From contig NZ_LJCO01000038.1 in assembly GCF_001399675.1 (NCBI RefSeq), positions 35,803 through 99,802 on the forward strand: DNA of 64,000 bases, read 5' to 3'. Source of the stretch: Paenalicyclobacillus ferrooxydans (GTDB lineage: Bacteria > Bacillota > Bacilli > Alicyclobacillales > Alicyclobacillaceae). Under the pieces are notes generated by a model. That model made no database searches, had not been told where the DNA came from, and was given only the letters and a program-made list of their open reading frames with translations. Shown here piece by piece: positions 34,462-42,512 of this stretch. How positions within the stretch are numbered: position 1 is the stretch's first letter; every line of letters begins with the position of its first letter. The position numbers and the translations under genes were made by a program.

Positions 34462-35634
34462 TTACTGCTCCATTGACTCCCCAACTTTGACGTGTCCACG
34501 GAGCAGGTTTCGTGCGATGATGAAGCGCTGAATCTCATCCGTGCCTTCAAAGATCCGCCAAACGCGCATTTCACGATACCAGCGCTCAATCGGGAGTTCC
34601 TTCGTGTACCCCATGCCGCCGTGAATCTGCAGGACGCGGTCAACCACGCGGTTTGCCATGTTAGCGCCGTACAGTTTCGCAATCGATGCATCATGCCGAT
34701 TATCGAGCTTCTGCTCTGACATCCAGGCCGCTTTGAGCACCAGCCAACGGGTCGCCTCAATTTCAACGGCGGAATCTGCAATCATCCACTGAATCGCCTG
34801 ACGGTCCGCAATCGGCTTACCGAACGTAACACGGGACTTCGCGTGATCAATCGCCATCTGAAGCAAGCGTTCTGCCGCTCCGAGGCCGCGCGCTGGAATC
34901 ATCCAGCGTCCTTGGCCAATCCACTGCATGCCAAGGTTGAAACCTCCGCCGAGTTCACCAAGGATGTTTTCTTCCGGTACACGGACATTCTCAAACACGA
35001 GGGACGCAGGGCCCCATTCGCCCAGGGTGTGAATGTACTCAGAGCGCCAGCCCATCTCCCGGTCCACGAGGAAGCAGGTTACACCGCCGCGGGCACCTTT
35101 TTCCTTGTCTGTCACAGCGAAGACCATCGCAAAGTCCGCTTCATTCCCGTTCGTAATAAAGACTTTCTCGCCGTTCAGTACCCAGTGGTCACCGTCTTTG
35201 ACCGCAGACATGCGGATATTCGCTGCATCGGAGCCAGCTCCCGGCTCGGTCAGGGCGAAACAAGACCTTCGTTCACCGTTAATAACTGGCAAAAGGTAGC
35301 GCTCTTTTTGCTCTTCATTGCAGTAGTAGAGAATATTGTCTGCAGACCCGCCGAAACCAAACGGGACAAATGTCCGGCCGAGTTCCATCTGAATGATGGC
35401 GGTCATCATTGGACCGAGATCGGCCCCGCCATATTCTTCCGGCGTGTTGATACCCCAAAACCCGAGTGCCTTGGCCTTGTCTTGCAATGCGCGGATTTCT
35501 TCCCGGCTCATTCCTGGACGACCTTCGCGCTCGTTTTTCAGCACCTGCTGCTCATAAGGCATCAGTTCTTTGCGGACAAAATCACGAATCGTACGTTGCA
35601 CCATTTTTTGTTCTTCGTTGAGTGTGAAATCCAC
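34462..35634 (-). CDS. Acyl-CoA dehydrogenase
   Basis: A 390-residue FAD enzyme that introduces the alpha,beta double bond in acyl-CoA. Family signatures: CFALTEPGAGSDAANI and, at the C-terminus, QIHGGMGYTKELPIERWYREMRVWRIFEGTDEIQ (core pieces IHGGMGYTKE and FEGTDEIQ). The catalytic base is the Glu in FEGTDEI, typical of the short/medium-chain branch. The start is GTG at 35634 with AGGAGG 8 bases upstream; TTG one codon earlier is possible. It is the first enzyme gene of the operon, after the TetR regulator. Confidence 0.92.
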   Translation of the reverse strand: MDFTLNEEQKMVQRTIRDFVRKELMPYEQQVLKNEREGRPGMSREEIRALQDKAKALGFWGINTPEEYGGADLGPMMTAIIQMELGRTFVPFGFGGSADNILYYCNEEQKERYLLPVINGERRSCFALTEPGAGSDAANIRMSAVKDGDHWVLNGEKVFITNGNEADFAMVFAVTDKEKGARGGVTCFLVDREMGWRSEYIHTLGEWGPASLVFENVRVPEENILGELGGGFNLGMQWIGQGRWMIPARGLGAAERLLQMAIDHAKSRVTFGKPIADRQAIQWMIADSAVEIEATRWLVLKAAWMSEQKLDNRHDASIAKLYGANMANRVVDRVLQIHGGMGYTKELPIERWYREMRVWRIFEGTDEIQRFIIARNLLRGHVKVGESMEQ

Positions 35635-35687
35635 CAATCATTCCTCCTGTCACGTTATACCTAATTGGATTCTTTTCTATGGAACAC

Positions 35688-36395
35688 TCACGTGTCCGGT
35701 TGCAAGGCGCGTGAAACGAATTCGAACTGACCATCGACGTAGTCATTAATCGTCCGTGCAGTCATCCGGTAGGACCGAGTGACCCACGCGTGGCCAACCT
35801 GTACGAGGTTATTTGCCACAAGGTCGATGTCCACATCCGCAAACGCATGGCGCGCACAGCCCTCAGAAAGGACCTTGGCAAAACAAGTAAGCGTTTTCGT
35901 CTCCTGGGTGCGCAAGTGCGTCCGAAAGTCTTCAAACGGCCGCAGGTCACGCAATGCAACATAAAAGTGATCTTTGTACCGGTCTATCAACCGATAATAG
36001 GCGGACATCAGCGATTTGAGCTGCTGCCACGGGTCCAGAGGTGCATCCGCATAAGGATATACACTCTCTTCCAACTGCTCGGCAATAAACTGCAACATGA
36101 GATACAAGAGGTCTTCTTTTTTTCCAACGTAGCGGTATATCGATCCGACGCTCATTCCCGTAGCCCTTGCCAGATCCGGTATCGTGGTACGATCGTAGCC
36201 GTACTCCCGGAACAACCGAGCCGCAACGACACACAAAGTCTCTCGTCTTTCGAGCAGAAGGTCGATGTCCTTAATGGAACTTTGTACAGAATGAACGATG
36301 CTGAACGGATGAAGGGTATCTCCCGGTGCTTGAGCGGGATAAAGCTGATCATCCGTGTCTACCTCATCTCCTTTACCGAAACTCGTATCTTTCAT
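35688..36395 (-). CDS. TetR-family regulator (FadR-like)
   Basis: A 235-residue repressor-type protein. The N-terminal helix-turn-helix is FREYGYDRTTIPDLARATGM followed by SVGSIYRYVGKKEDLL; the C-terminal ligand domain resembles those of fatty-acyl-CoA-responsive regulators (LMSAYYRLIDRYKDHFYVAL). The start ATG at 36395 has GGGGAGG 6 bases upstream. A perfect 14-bp palindrome lies 35 bases upstream. As the first gene of an acyl-CoA operon it very likely represses the operon and itself, released by an acyl-CoA; this is inference from family and place. Confidence 0.85.
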   Translation of the reverse strand: MKDTSFGKGDEVDTDDQLYPAQAPGDTLHPFSIVHSVQSSIKDIDLLLERRETLCVVAARLFREYGYDRTTIPDLARATGMSVGSIYRYVGKKEDLLYLMLQFIAEQLEESVYPYADAPLDPWQQLKSLMSAYYRLIDRYKDHFYVALRDLRPFEDFRTHLRTQETKTLTCFAKVLSEGCARHAFADVDIDLVANNLVQVGHAWVTRSYRMTARTINDYVDGQFEFVSRALQPDT

Positions 36396-36429
36396 CGTGT
36401 TCCTCCCCGACAACTCATACACCAGGCGA

Positions 36430-36443
36430 AGTGAACGTTCACT
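36430..36443. promoter_or_regulatory. Perfect 14-bp palindrome, probable TetR operator
   Basis: AGTGAACGTTCACT lies 35 bases upstream of the TetR start codon and next to the minisatellite. Its size and symmetry fit a TetR dimer site and it overlaps the expected transcription start. Confidence 0.62.
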
Positions 36444-36445
36444 CC

Positions 36446-36586
36446 GCTGGCAACACTGCGGGTGCTGGTGATACAGGTGTTGGCGATACAGATGCTGGCG
36501 ATACAGATGCTGGCAACACTGCGGGTGCTGGTGATACAGGTGCTGGTGATACAGGTGCTGGCGATACAGATGCTGGCGATACAGAT
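36446..36586. repeat. 15-bp minisatellite (GCTGGYGATACAGRT) with 18-bp variants
   Basis: Nine tandem units beginning GCTGG or GTTGG. Two higher-order blocks each start with an 18-bp variant (GCTGGCAACACTGCGGGT at 36446 and 36509), followed by three or four 15-bp units. It lies between the TetR promoter and the SCP2-like gene. Frames across it encode AGDTG- or SPAPV-type peptides in different directions, with no ribosome site or coding context, so I treat it as non-coding. Confidence 0.9.
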
Positions 36587-36644
36587 GCTGGTACTATAAA
36601 TATTCGGCGCCTGTCTGTTTTTTCTTCCCCCTGACTCGGCGTCC

Positions 36645-37136
36645 TCAAGATCCGGCTGCCGCCTCAGCCGCGCTGTTGCCTGCACCAGTCTGTACCACAG
36701 CAGGCACCCTCATGCCTTGCCTGAGTAACTCAGCGAAATAGTAGATATTGCGGAAGAAAAAGTGGAGGTTCCCTTGGAACAGCCGCAACCGTCGGTACAT
36801 GATGTTTTGGGACAAGTTGCGCGGCCCGCGGAGCAGTTCTTCCCAATCCTCAGCCGTGCCGCCAAGCACCACCTGAGCTTCTCCACGACGTTCTCCCTTG
36901 TCACACCACGTCTCTACAATGACGCCCTCTTGAATCCGGAAATAACTGTACAGGTCCGCATCTGTGTCAGACTTTATCGCTAGTCCGAGGACAATATTCA
37001 GATTTGGCTTCCTGGCTTCAATCCATTGCCAATAGTTCTCCTCAACGTTCTGGCGTCGACTGGCATCCGGGCCGCTGTTGGCCTCCGCCGCGAACGCTGC
37101 CGCCCATTCCTCGCTCATCAGGTTCAACTGTGACAT
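36645..37136 (-). CDS. SCP2-like sterol/acyl carrier-domain protein
   Basis: A 163-residue soluble protein. The pattern VVLGGTAEDWEELLRGPRNL, followed by RRLRLFQGNLHFFFRN, resembles the SCP2 lipid-binding fold (x-x-T-x-x-x-W-x-x-L...G-x-l...G-x-L), and Trp/Glu residues sit where the domain begins its hydrophobic tunnel. The last ~20 residues are Ala/Gly-rich. The start ATG has GGGGAG upstream. It follows R2lox by 34 bases; a lipid carrier beside a lipid-type oxidase makes sense. The family assignment is moderate, not certain. Confidence 0.62.
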   Translation of the reverse strand: MSQLNLMSEEWAAAFAAEANSGPDASRRQNVEENYWQWIEARKPNLNIVLGLAIKSDTDADLYSYFRIQEGVIVETWCDKGERRGEAQVVLGGTAEDWEELLRGPRNLSQNIMYRRLRLFQGNLHFFFRNIYYFAELLRQGMRVPAVVQTGAGNSAAEAAAGS

Positions 37137-37170
37137 ATCTCCCCACCCCTTATTCAGGCGCTCGTTTCGC

Positions 37171-38136
37171 TCAACCCCCCGCAGCGTTCTCGGGTTGCAC
37201 CCCTTGCATCATCCGCTCAAGCTCCGGAGGAATCGGGAGACCAACCATCCCGAGCTTTTTACGCAGATTGGTAATCAGAATGTCTCTTACGGAATCTCGC
37301 TCAACACCAAGCGGGGTATAGTCAACCGGTTGCGTGTAGGTTGAACCCATGATCAACATGGTCACCACCGTGTCGTAGACTGCGGTTTTCAGCGACGGAT
37401 CGTCCGCAAGGAGTTCTTGCAACAGATGCATCCCGAACACCACGTGACGTGATTCATCGCGCGTCGTCGCTAAAAAGCCTTTGTGGAACCCTGGCAGAAT
37501 CTGATTACGCTTACAAAACCCGAGCGTAATCTTCATTACACTAAGGGCGAGTACGCCTTCAATCCACATGTGATAGTTGGTAATGGCAGATACAAGGAGT
37601 CTCTTGTCATGGGGGCGTTGTCGCAGTTGATCGGAGATGTACGCCAGGTAACCGAAGGCGCCGATAAACGTCTCCGTCATGTATTGGTAGGATTGATCGA
37701 GCGTGTCCATCAAGTCAGTCGCCTCAAACCCAACGACTTCGCGGTAGAACCGGTCGAAGAAGATTGTGTGCCGGGCCTCATCCTCCATCTGACTGGTCAT
37801 GTATACTTTGTGCTCGTCTTTCGGAGCGGCGATAATGAGCGGCATGATGTCCACGGCAACCTGACGTTCGCCGTGATGGAACCCGGTCGCAACACGCAAA
37901 AACGTATCGCGTTGCAGAGGTGTCATTTTATCCGTCCAGTCTTTCTTGTCTTCCTCGAATGAAAGGTCTGAGATATTCCAGCGCTGTGCCTCGTACTTTC
38001 GGTACAAGTCGAGGGGGTACGAACCCGTCGGGGCCTCGATGCCTTCATGGACATAGTCGATGACCTTATCCACATCGTAGTCCCGGTGCAACGTGTCAAT
38101 GTCGACAACGTCGATCCGTTCTAAAAACTCACTCAC
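37171..38136 (-). CDS. R2-like ligand-binding oxidase (R2lox), Mn/Fe
   Basis: A 321-residue ferritin-like protein related to ribonucleotide reductase R2 but of the R2lox group. The six metal ligands fit: Glu90 (HHGERQVAVD), Glu120 and His123 (MEDEARHTIF), Glu193 (HMWIEGVLAL), and Glu228 and His231 (RDESRHVVFG). Val93 and Tyr188 occupy the places of the Val-Tyr pair that forms the ether cross-link in the Geobacillus enzyme, and the R2 radical Tyr pattern is absent. R2lox carries a Mn/Fe site with a bound long-chain fatty acid; its physiological substrate is unknown. The start is GTG with AGGAGG 8 bases upstream. It lies in an operon with ADH, LLM and SCP2-like genes. Confidence 0.88.
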   Translation of the reverse strand: MSEFLERIDVVDIDTLHRDYDVDKVIDYVHEGIEAPTGSYPLDLYRKYEAQRWNISDLSFEEDKKDWTDKMTPLQRDTFLRVATGFHHGERQVAVDIMPLIIAAPKDEHKVYMTSQMEDEARHTIFFDRFYREVVGFEATDLMDTLDQSYQYMTETFIGAFGYLAYISDQLRQRPHDKRLLVSAITNYHMWIEGVLALSVMKITLGFCKRNQILPGFHKGFLATTRDESRHVVFGMHLLQELLADDPSLKTAVYDTVVTMLIMGSTYTQPVDYTPLGVERDSVRDILITNLRKKLGMVGLPIPPELERMMQGVQPENAAGG

Positions 38137-38160
38137 ACATACTCCTCCTACGGACTCGTC

Positions 38161-39417
38161 TCAGAAGACCTGTGTCGCGGACGACGGAACTGTGTAAGAT
38201 GTATCTGCTTCCCGGGCTGGCTCCCGCCGCTTCAGTGCTCGCTCGATGGCATCTGCCAACCTGGCCGTCTTCTCACGTTGCCTGTCTGCTTCCCGGTCGT
38301 GAAACTCAGGCATGACTGTGCGGCTGAACAGTTCCAACGACTCGCAGATATGCTCGTGGCGATTGCGTCCCGCCTGGCTGACAAAGATGACCTGGTCAAT
38401 CCCTGCCTCTTCATAGCGACCAAGCAAGTCGCGGATCTGCGAGGGCGTCCCGATGGCTCCCCGAAGCGCTCCGATGCCATTCTCAATCATCTGCGCCGCG
38501 AGCGTCTCTCCCGTCTTGGCTGCAATGTTTCGATCAAAGCCAAACGAGCCCCGGTTCGTTTCAAACTCTCGCCAGATATCGGTTGCACCAGGACGATGGT
38601 GTCCGAACACGTAGTAATGGGCCAGCGAGTAGCCGAAAAAGTGAGCACCATCGAGACCGCGCTCAATCGCGGTGGCTTCATCTTCGTGGCACATCAGCGG
38701 CAGAACCACGGCCACATTTGGATTGACAGCAAACCCGGCCGGTATGCAAGCATCTGATGCCAGCGTCTGGTAGTAATCGTCCACCCACGCTTTCGCCTGC
38801 TCCGGTTCAACAAACGAGAACGACAAAGCACCAATTCCTTTCGTCGCGGCAAGGTGCATCGTGTCGCGGCGGCTGCAGGCGACCCAGAGAGGCGGGTGCG
38901 GCTTCTGCAACGGCTTTGGAACGACGTTACGCGGTGGAATATTGAGAAACTCACCATCGTATCCTGCGAAGGGCGTCTCAACGAACATCCTGGTTACAGC
39001 GTCAAGGGCCTCTGCCCATTCAGAACGTTTTGTCTCGCGAGCCACACCGAACCCGCCGAGTTCGATGTTCGACGAAGACTCACCTGTTCCAAAATCCACT
39101 CTGCCATCTGAAATTAAGTCGAGCGTAGCAACCCGCTCGGCCACACGAGCCGGATGATTGAATTTTGGAGGTAACTGGACAATCCCATGTCCGAGACGGA
39201 TTTGTTTGGTGCGCTGCGAAGCTGCAGCGAGGAACACCTCAGGTGCAGACGAGTGACTGTATTCCTCAAGGAAATGGTGCTCCACTTCCCAGACATAGTC
39301 GTATCCGAGCTGGTCTGCCAATTCGACTTGAGCTAGAGCATTTTTGAGCAGGTGATGCTCATCCTCATCCTCCCAAGGCCGCGGCAGTTGGTGTTCGTAA
39401 AAGATCCCGAATTTCAA
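38161..39417 (-). CDS. LLM-class flavin-dependent oxidoreductase (luciferase-like monooxygenase)
   Basis: A 418-residue bacterial luciferase-like protein, normally using FMNH2 (or F420) with O2. Recognisable: MKFGIFYEHQLPRPW start, LGYDYVWEVEHHFLEEYSHSS (split pieces DYVWEVEHHF and EEYSHSS), RIRLGHGIVQLPP-type IRLGHGIVQLPPKFNHP, RVDFGTGESSS and PLWVACSRRDTMHLAA. The C-terminal 50 residues are a basic helical tail. The start is TTG with GAGGGGAG upstream. It probably oxidises a hydrophobic or carbonyl substrate alongside R2lox and the alcohol dehydrogenase; a flavin reductase gene is not in the window. Confidence 0.88.
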   Translation of the reverse strand: MKFGIFYEHQLPRPWEDEDEHHLLKNALAQVELADQLGYDYVWEVEHHFLEEYSHSSAPEVFLAAASQRTKQIRLGHGIVQLPPKFNHPARVAERVATLDLISDGRVDFGTGESSSNIELGGFGVARETKRSEWAEALDAVTRMFVETPFAGYDGEFLNIPPRNVVPKPLQKPHPPLWVACSRRDTMHLAATKGIGALSFSFVEPEQAKAWVDDYYQTLASDACIPAGFAVNPNVAVVLPLMCHEDEATAIERGLDGAHFFGYSLAHYYVFGHHRPGATDIWREFETNRGSFGFDRNIAAKTGETLAAQMIENGIGALRGAIGTPSQIRDLLGRYEEAGIDQVIFVSQAGRNRHEHICESLELFSRTVMPEFHDREADRQREKTARLADAIERALKRREPAREADTSYTVPSSATQVF

Positions 39418-39458
39418 GTACTCCCCTCCTCTCTATGCGGAAGGATTCAGTTCAACCG

Positions 39459-40511
39459 TTACCAGTTGGTAACTACCGTTACACCCATGTTTGAAAAGTC
39501 ACTCATCGCAGATAGGACCGCCCCTGCCTCTTCAATAGAAATCGTGTTTGTAACGAGTCTGCCGGGTTTCAGGACACCTTGCGCGACCATCTGCAGCAAT
39601 TGTGGATAGCGGTGAACAGGCATTCCAAAGGATCCGACCATTTGAACCTCGCAGCTCACAATAAAGTCAATGGGCAGTGCAATCATCCCCTGCTCAGCGC
39701 GGGAAGTCATGCCAATCTGTAAATGCCGACCGCGTTTGCGCAAGGACAGAATGCTGGCCTGACAGGTTGCACTGACCCCAAGGGCATCCACAGAGACATC
39801 GGCTCCGCCATTCGTTAACTCCTTAATGGCCTTTACGGCCGGAACCTGCTTTGCGTTGATGGTTGCAACCGCACCGAGTTCCTTCGCAAACGCCAACTTA
39901 TCTTCCGCAATGTCAACAGCAATGACATTTGCGCCAACCGCAGATGCAATTTGAATGGCGGACAAGCCAACCCCGCCGCACCCATGAACGGCCACCCATT
40001 CGCCAGGACGAATCTTTGCTTGGTCAATCATGCCATGAAAGGCGGTCATAAACCGGCAACCTAGTGCAGCTGCTTCGGTGAATCCAACGCTCTCTGGCAA
40101 GGTTACAAGATTTACGTCTGCGTCTGGCACATGCACGTATCTGCCAAACCCGCCCCAGTAGGAGAACCCAGGCATCTTACCGTGATCGCAAATGTTCTGA
40201 TGTCCTTGTTGACACATTGGGCACGTCCCATCACCCTGGCTGAAGGGCACGATGACCCTGTCGCCCGGTTTGAAAGCACTTACATCGGAACCGACTTCTT
40301 CAACGACACCGCTGAATTCGTGACCGAGTACGTGCGGCAAGGGCAGTTTCACACCGAGCCAGTCCCAGTCCCCCATCCATGCGTGCCAATCGCTCCTACA
40401 CACTCCATTCGCTTCCACCCTGACAATGGCGCCCTTACTTGTAACTGTTGGGTCCGGCATTTCTCGGACAGCTAAAGGCTTTTGAAACTCCTCTAAGACT
40501 GCTGCCTTCAC
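39459..40511 (-). CDS. Zinc-dependent alcohol dehydrogenase (MDR family)
   Basis: A 350-residue medium-chain dehydrogenase/reductase that interconverts an alcohol and an aldehyde or ketone with NAD(P). The catalytic zinc ligands are in GVCRSDWHAW, LGHEFSGVVEEVG and the distal ALGCRFMTAFHG. The Rossmann loop is VHGCGGVGLSAIQIA. The structural-zinc lobe GDGTCPMCQQGHQNICDHG keeps three of four Cys, the first being replaced. The start is GTG with GGAGG 7 bases upstream. It is the first gene of the ADH-LLM-R2lox-SCP2 unit, 41 bases before LLM. Confidence 0.9.
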   Translation of the reverse strand: MKAAVLEEFQKPLAVREMPDPTVTSKGAIVRVEANGVCRSDWHAWMGDWDWLGVKLPLPHVLGHEFSGVVEEVGSDVSAFKPGDRVIVPFSQGDGTCPMCQQGHQNICDHGKMPGFSYWGGFGRYVHVPDADVNLVTLPESVGFTEAAALGCRFMTAFHGMIDQAKIRPGEWVAVHGCGGVGLSAIQIASAVGANVIAVDIAEDKLAFAKELGAVATINAKQVPAVKAIKELTNGGADVSVDALGVSATCQASILSLRKRGRHLQIGMTSRAEQGMIALPIDFIVSCEVQMVGSFGMPVHRYPQLLQMVAQGVLKPGRLVTNTISIEEAGAVLSAMSDFSNMGVTVVTNW

Positions 40512-40670
40512 TCCATCGCCTCCTTATGGCTGATGCACCGACATCGGCTTGCTTCGTCAGTACCGCAATGGGCGCCCTCGCCAGTGATTGCCCACAGTGT
40601 GATTATAACAATCTTCAGTCTATTAAGTATATGAGCTCTTAAATAAATTCAGGTCTGCTTAAGGAAAATA

Positions 40671-41408
40671 TCATGAACCTACCAAGCTTGATGGCCCTTG
40701 TGAAATGACCGTACCAAGGTCCTCACCTGCACAAACCTTTTTCATTGAGCCCTGAGACTCGAAATTGAAAACGTACATTGGCAGTTGGTGGTCTCTTGCC
40801 AACAGAACAGATGCCTGGTCCATCACATGAATGTTCGTTGAAATCACGTCCTGATAACTCAGCGTCCGATATTTTCTTGCCTGCGGGTATTTCTTCGGAT
40901 CCGATTCGTACACACCATCAACACCGTGCTTCGCCACAAGGATGGCTTCACACCTCGTCTCAATCGCACGTTGGACTGAGGGGTAGTCAGTCGTCACGTA
41001 GGGTTGCCCATTTCCTCCAGCAAAGATAACGATGTAGCCTTTGTCAAGGTGATGAATGGCACGAAGACGAATGTACGGTTCAGCCACATCGTGAATTGGA
41101 ATCGAGGTCATGACTCTGACTTCTCTGTCCGTCTTTGAGGTCAAAACACCACGTAACATCAGACTATTGACGACCGTTGCCAATGTCCCGATGCTGTCGG
41201 CTTCGGCACGCTCAATCCCCCATTGTTCTCCCATATTGCCTCGAAAGATATTTCCTCCCCCGACGACTACAGCAACCTGAACGCCCATCTCCGTCAAGGA
41301 CAAGAGCTCATTCGCAATATGTTCTAAACTCGTTGGAGAAAATCCGAATCCAGCTTCACCAGCCAGTGCCCCACCGCTCAGCTTGAGCAAAACGCGCTTG
41401 TACCTCAT
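40671..41408 (-). CDS. Uridylate kinase-like protein, divergent paralogue
   Basis: A 245-residue amino-acid-kinase-fold protein closest to UMP kinase (UMP + ATP to UDP). It starts MRYKRVLLKLSGGALAGEAG and keeps VAVVVGGGNIFRGN, MTSIPIHDVAEPYI and VMDQASVLLARDHQLPMYVFN. The nucleotide-binding stretch GGNGQPYVTTDYPSVQRAIE differs from the usual GTGNPYFTTDTAAALRA, and the gene is far from any rpsB-tsf-frr set, which normally houses pyrH. So it is probably an extra copy with a shifted role. The start ATG at 41408 has AAGGGG upstream. An APH-type kinase gene precedes it on the same strand. Confidence 0.82.
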   Translation of the reverse strand: MRYKRVLLKLSGGALAGEAGFGFSPTSLEHIANELLSLTEMGVQVAVVVGGGNIFRGNMGEQWGIERAEADSIGTLATVVNSLMLRGVLTSKTDREVRVMTSIPIHDVAEPYIRLRAIHHLDKGYIVIFAGGNGQPYVTTDYPSVQRAIETRCEAILVAKHGVDGVYESDPKKYPQARKYRTLSYQDVISTNIHVMDQASVLLARDHQLPMYVFNFESQGSMKKVCAGEDLGTVISQGPSSLVGS

Positions 41409-41423
41409 GCACCCAACCCCTTT

Positions 41424-41460
41424 TGAATAAAAATAAAGACTCAAGCATCGAATCATGCTT
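41424..41460 (-). terminator. Weak terminator between APH gene and UMP kinase-like gene
   Basis: Short stem AAGCAT / ATGCTT right after the APH stop codon, then a T-rich tract (GAGTCTTTATTTTTATT on the minus strand). The short stem makes it uncertain, and read-through into the next gene is plausible. Confidence 0.45.
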
Positions 41461-42413
41461 CAGCCTATTTTACCGTTTTCGGCGAGATACGTCGCAAATC
41501 GTTCCGTGATTTGAATTCCCTTGTGCCAGTCACCTCTTCCGTCTTCAAGTATCCAGCAAGCTTCGAGTACGCCGCGGGCAATGCCCCACATCGCAATGCG
41601 ACCGCTGTCTAATCCAAGGCACTCACAGATGATGTCCATGCGCCGGTTGAGCACAGTCTGCGTGTCACCACCCCTGTCTACATGATTGAGCAGGTACTGT
41701 ATCACGTCAAAATGTAGATCGCCGATAATTCCCTTTGGATCGATGACGACCCAACCGTGGTCCGAAGACTGCAGAATATTGCCGTGATGTAAATCTCCGT
41801 GGAGAAGCACATGTTCACGCGTTGACGAGATCAGATCCTCCAAACACGCTTTGGCGCGGTGCACCCAATGAGCGGGTAATGGACCGGAGTTTCCGTTTTT
41901 CTTACATTGCTCGCTGTAACGGTCGAGCACGGCAAAATGGTCTCTCACCGACGGAAAGCGACTGCGCAGCGTCTGTTCGGTTCCATGCAGGTTCTGTTTG
42001 GATCCATGCAAGGTCTGAAACACATTGCAAAAAATCCTGGTAGCAACGTCATCGTCAGTGATGGTTGATAATGGCGTCCCAGGCACTACATGTTCCAAGA
42101 CAAGAGCACCCAAATCCCTATCTGCGTCAATCACGTGTACGCCACCTCGCCCCACGAAGGCTTTGAGTGCATATAGTTCGCAGGATAACTCTTCCTTTTC
42201 AACAGCAATTTTGACTACAGCACGCTTCCCATCGGGCCTCTCAGCCTTGAGTAGCAGATTCCACGATAAGTCTGGGAAAGGCCCCTGTAATCTGATCCCA
42301 AACCTCCCCTCGCACCTGTCCAGCAATGCGGGCAATTCCTGCAGCCATACGTCCGCCCGCTCTCCGTATAATTGGTGGACATGGGTTTTAAACTTATCTG
42401 AAACGAACTGCAT
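41460..42413 (-). CDS. Aminoglycoside/hydroxyurea phosphotransferase-family kinase
   Basis: A 317-residue kinase-fold protein of the APH(6)/hydroxyurea-kinase type. It has the catalytic loop HVLLHGDLHHGNIL and metal-binding VIDPKGIIGDLHFDVIQYL, and the N-terminal lobe SWNLLLKAERPDGKRAVVKI. Relatives phosphorylate streptomycin or other hydroxylated small molecules; many chromosomal ones have unknown natural substrates. The start is ATG at 42413 (MQFVSDKF) with AGGGGA upstream. It precedes the UMP kinase-like gene on the same strand. Confidence 0.84.
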   Translation of the reverse strand: MQFVSDKFKTHVHQLYGERADVWLQELPALLDRCEGRFGIRLQGPFPDLSWNLLLKAERPDGKRAVVKIAVEKEELSCELYALKAFVGRGGVHVIDADRDLGALVLEHVVPGTPLSTITDDDVATRIFCNVFQTLHGSKQNLHGTEQTLRSRFPSVRDHFAVLDRYSEQCKKNGNSGPLPAHWVHRAKACLEDLISSTREHVLLHGDLHHGNILQSSDHGWVVIDPKGIIGDLHFDVIQYLLNHVDRGGDTQTVLNRRMDIICECLGLDSGRIAMWGIARGVLEACWILEDGRGDWHKGIQITERFATYLAENGKIG

Positions 42414-42512
42414 GACGTTTCCCCTATTCATTGGATTTGCAGGTCTGTCCTGTAGTGAACCAGCCCAACGCTGCACTGTGGAACAACCCGCCCCCATCCT
42501 GAGTCCCAGCCA

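Noticed and set aside
34843..35664. 273-aa plus-strand frame
   Set aside because: Antisense to the acyl-CoA dehydrogenase gene, whose motifs are clear.
36326..36648. Collagen-like or AGDTG/SPAPV-repeat proteins across the minisatellite
   Set aside because: Both strands are open because the repeat unit is 15 bp; starts lie inside tetR or at a TTG without ribosome site.
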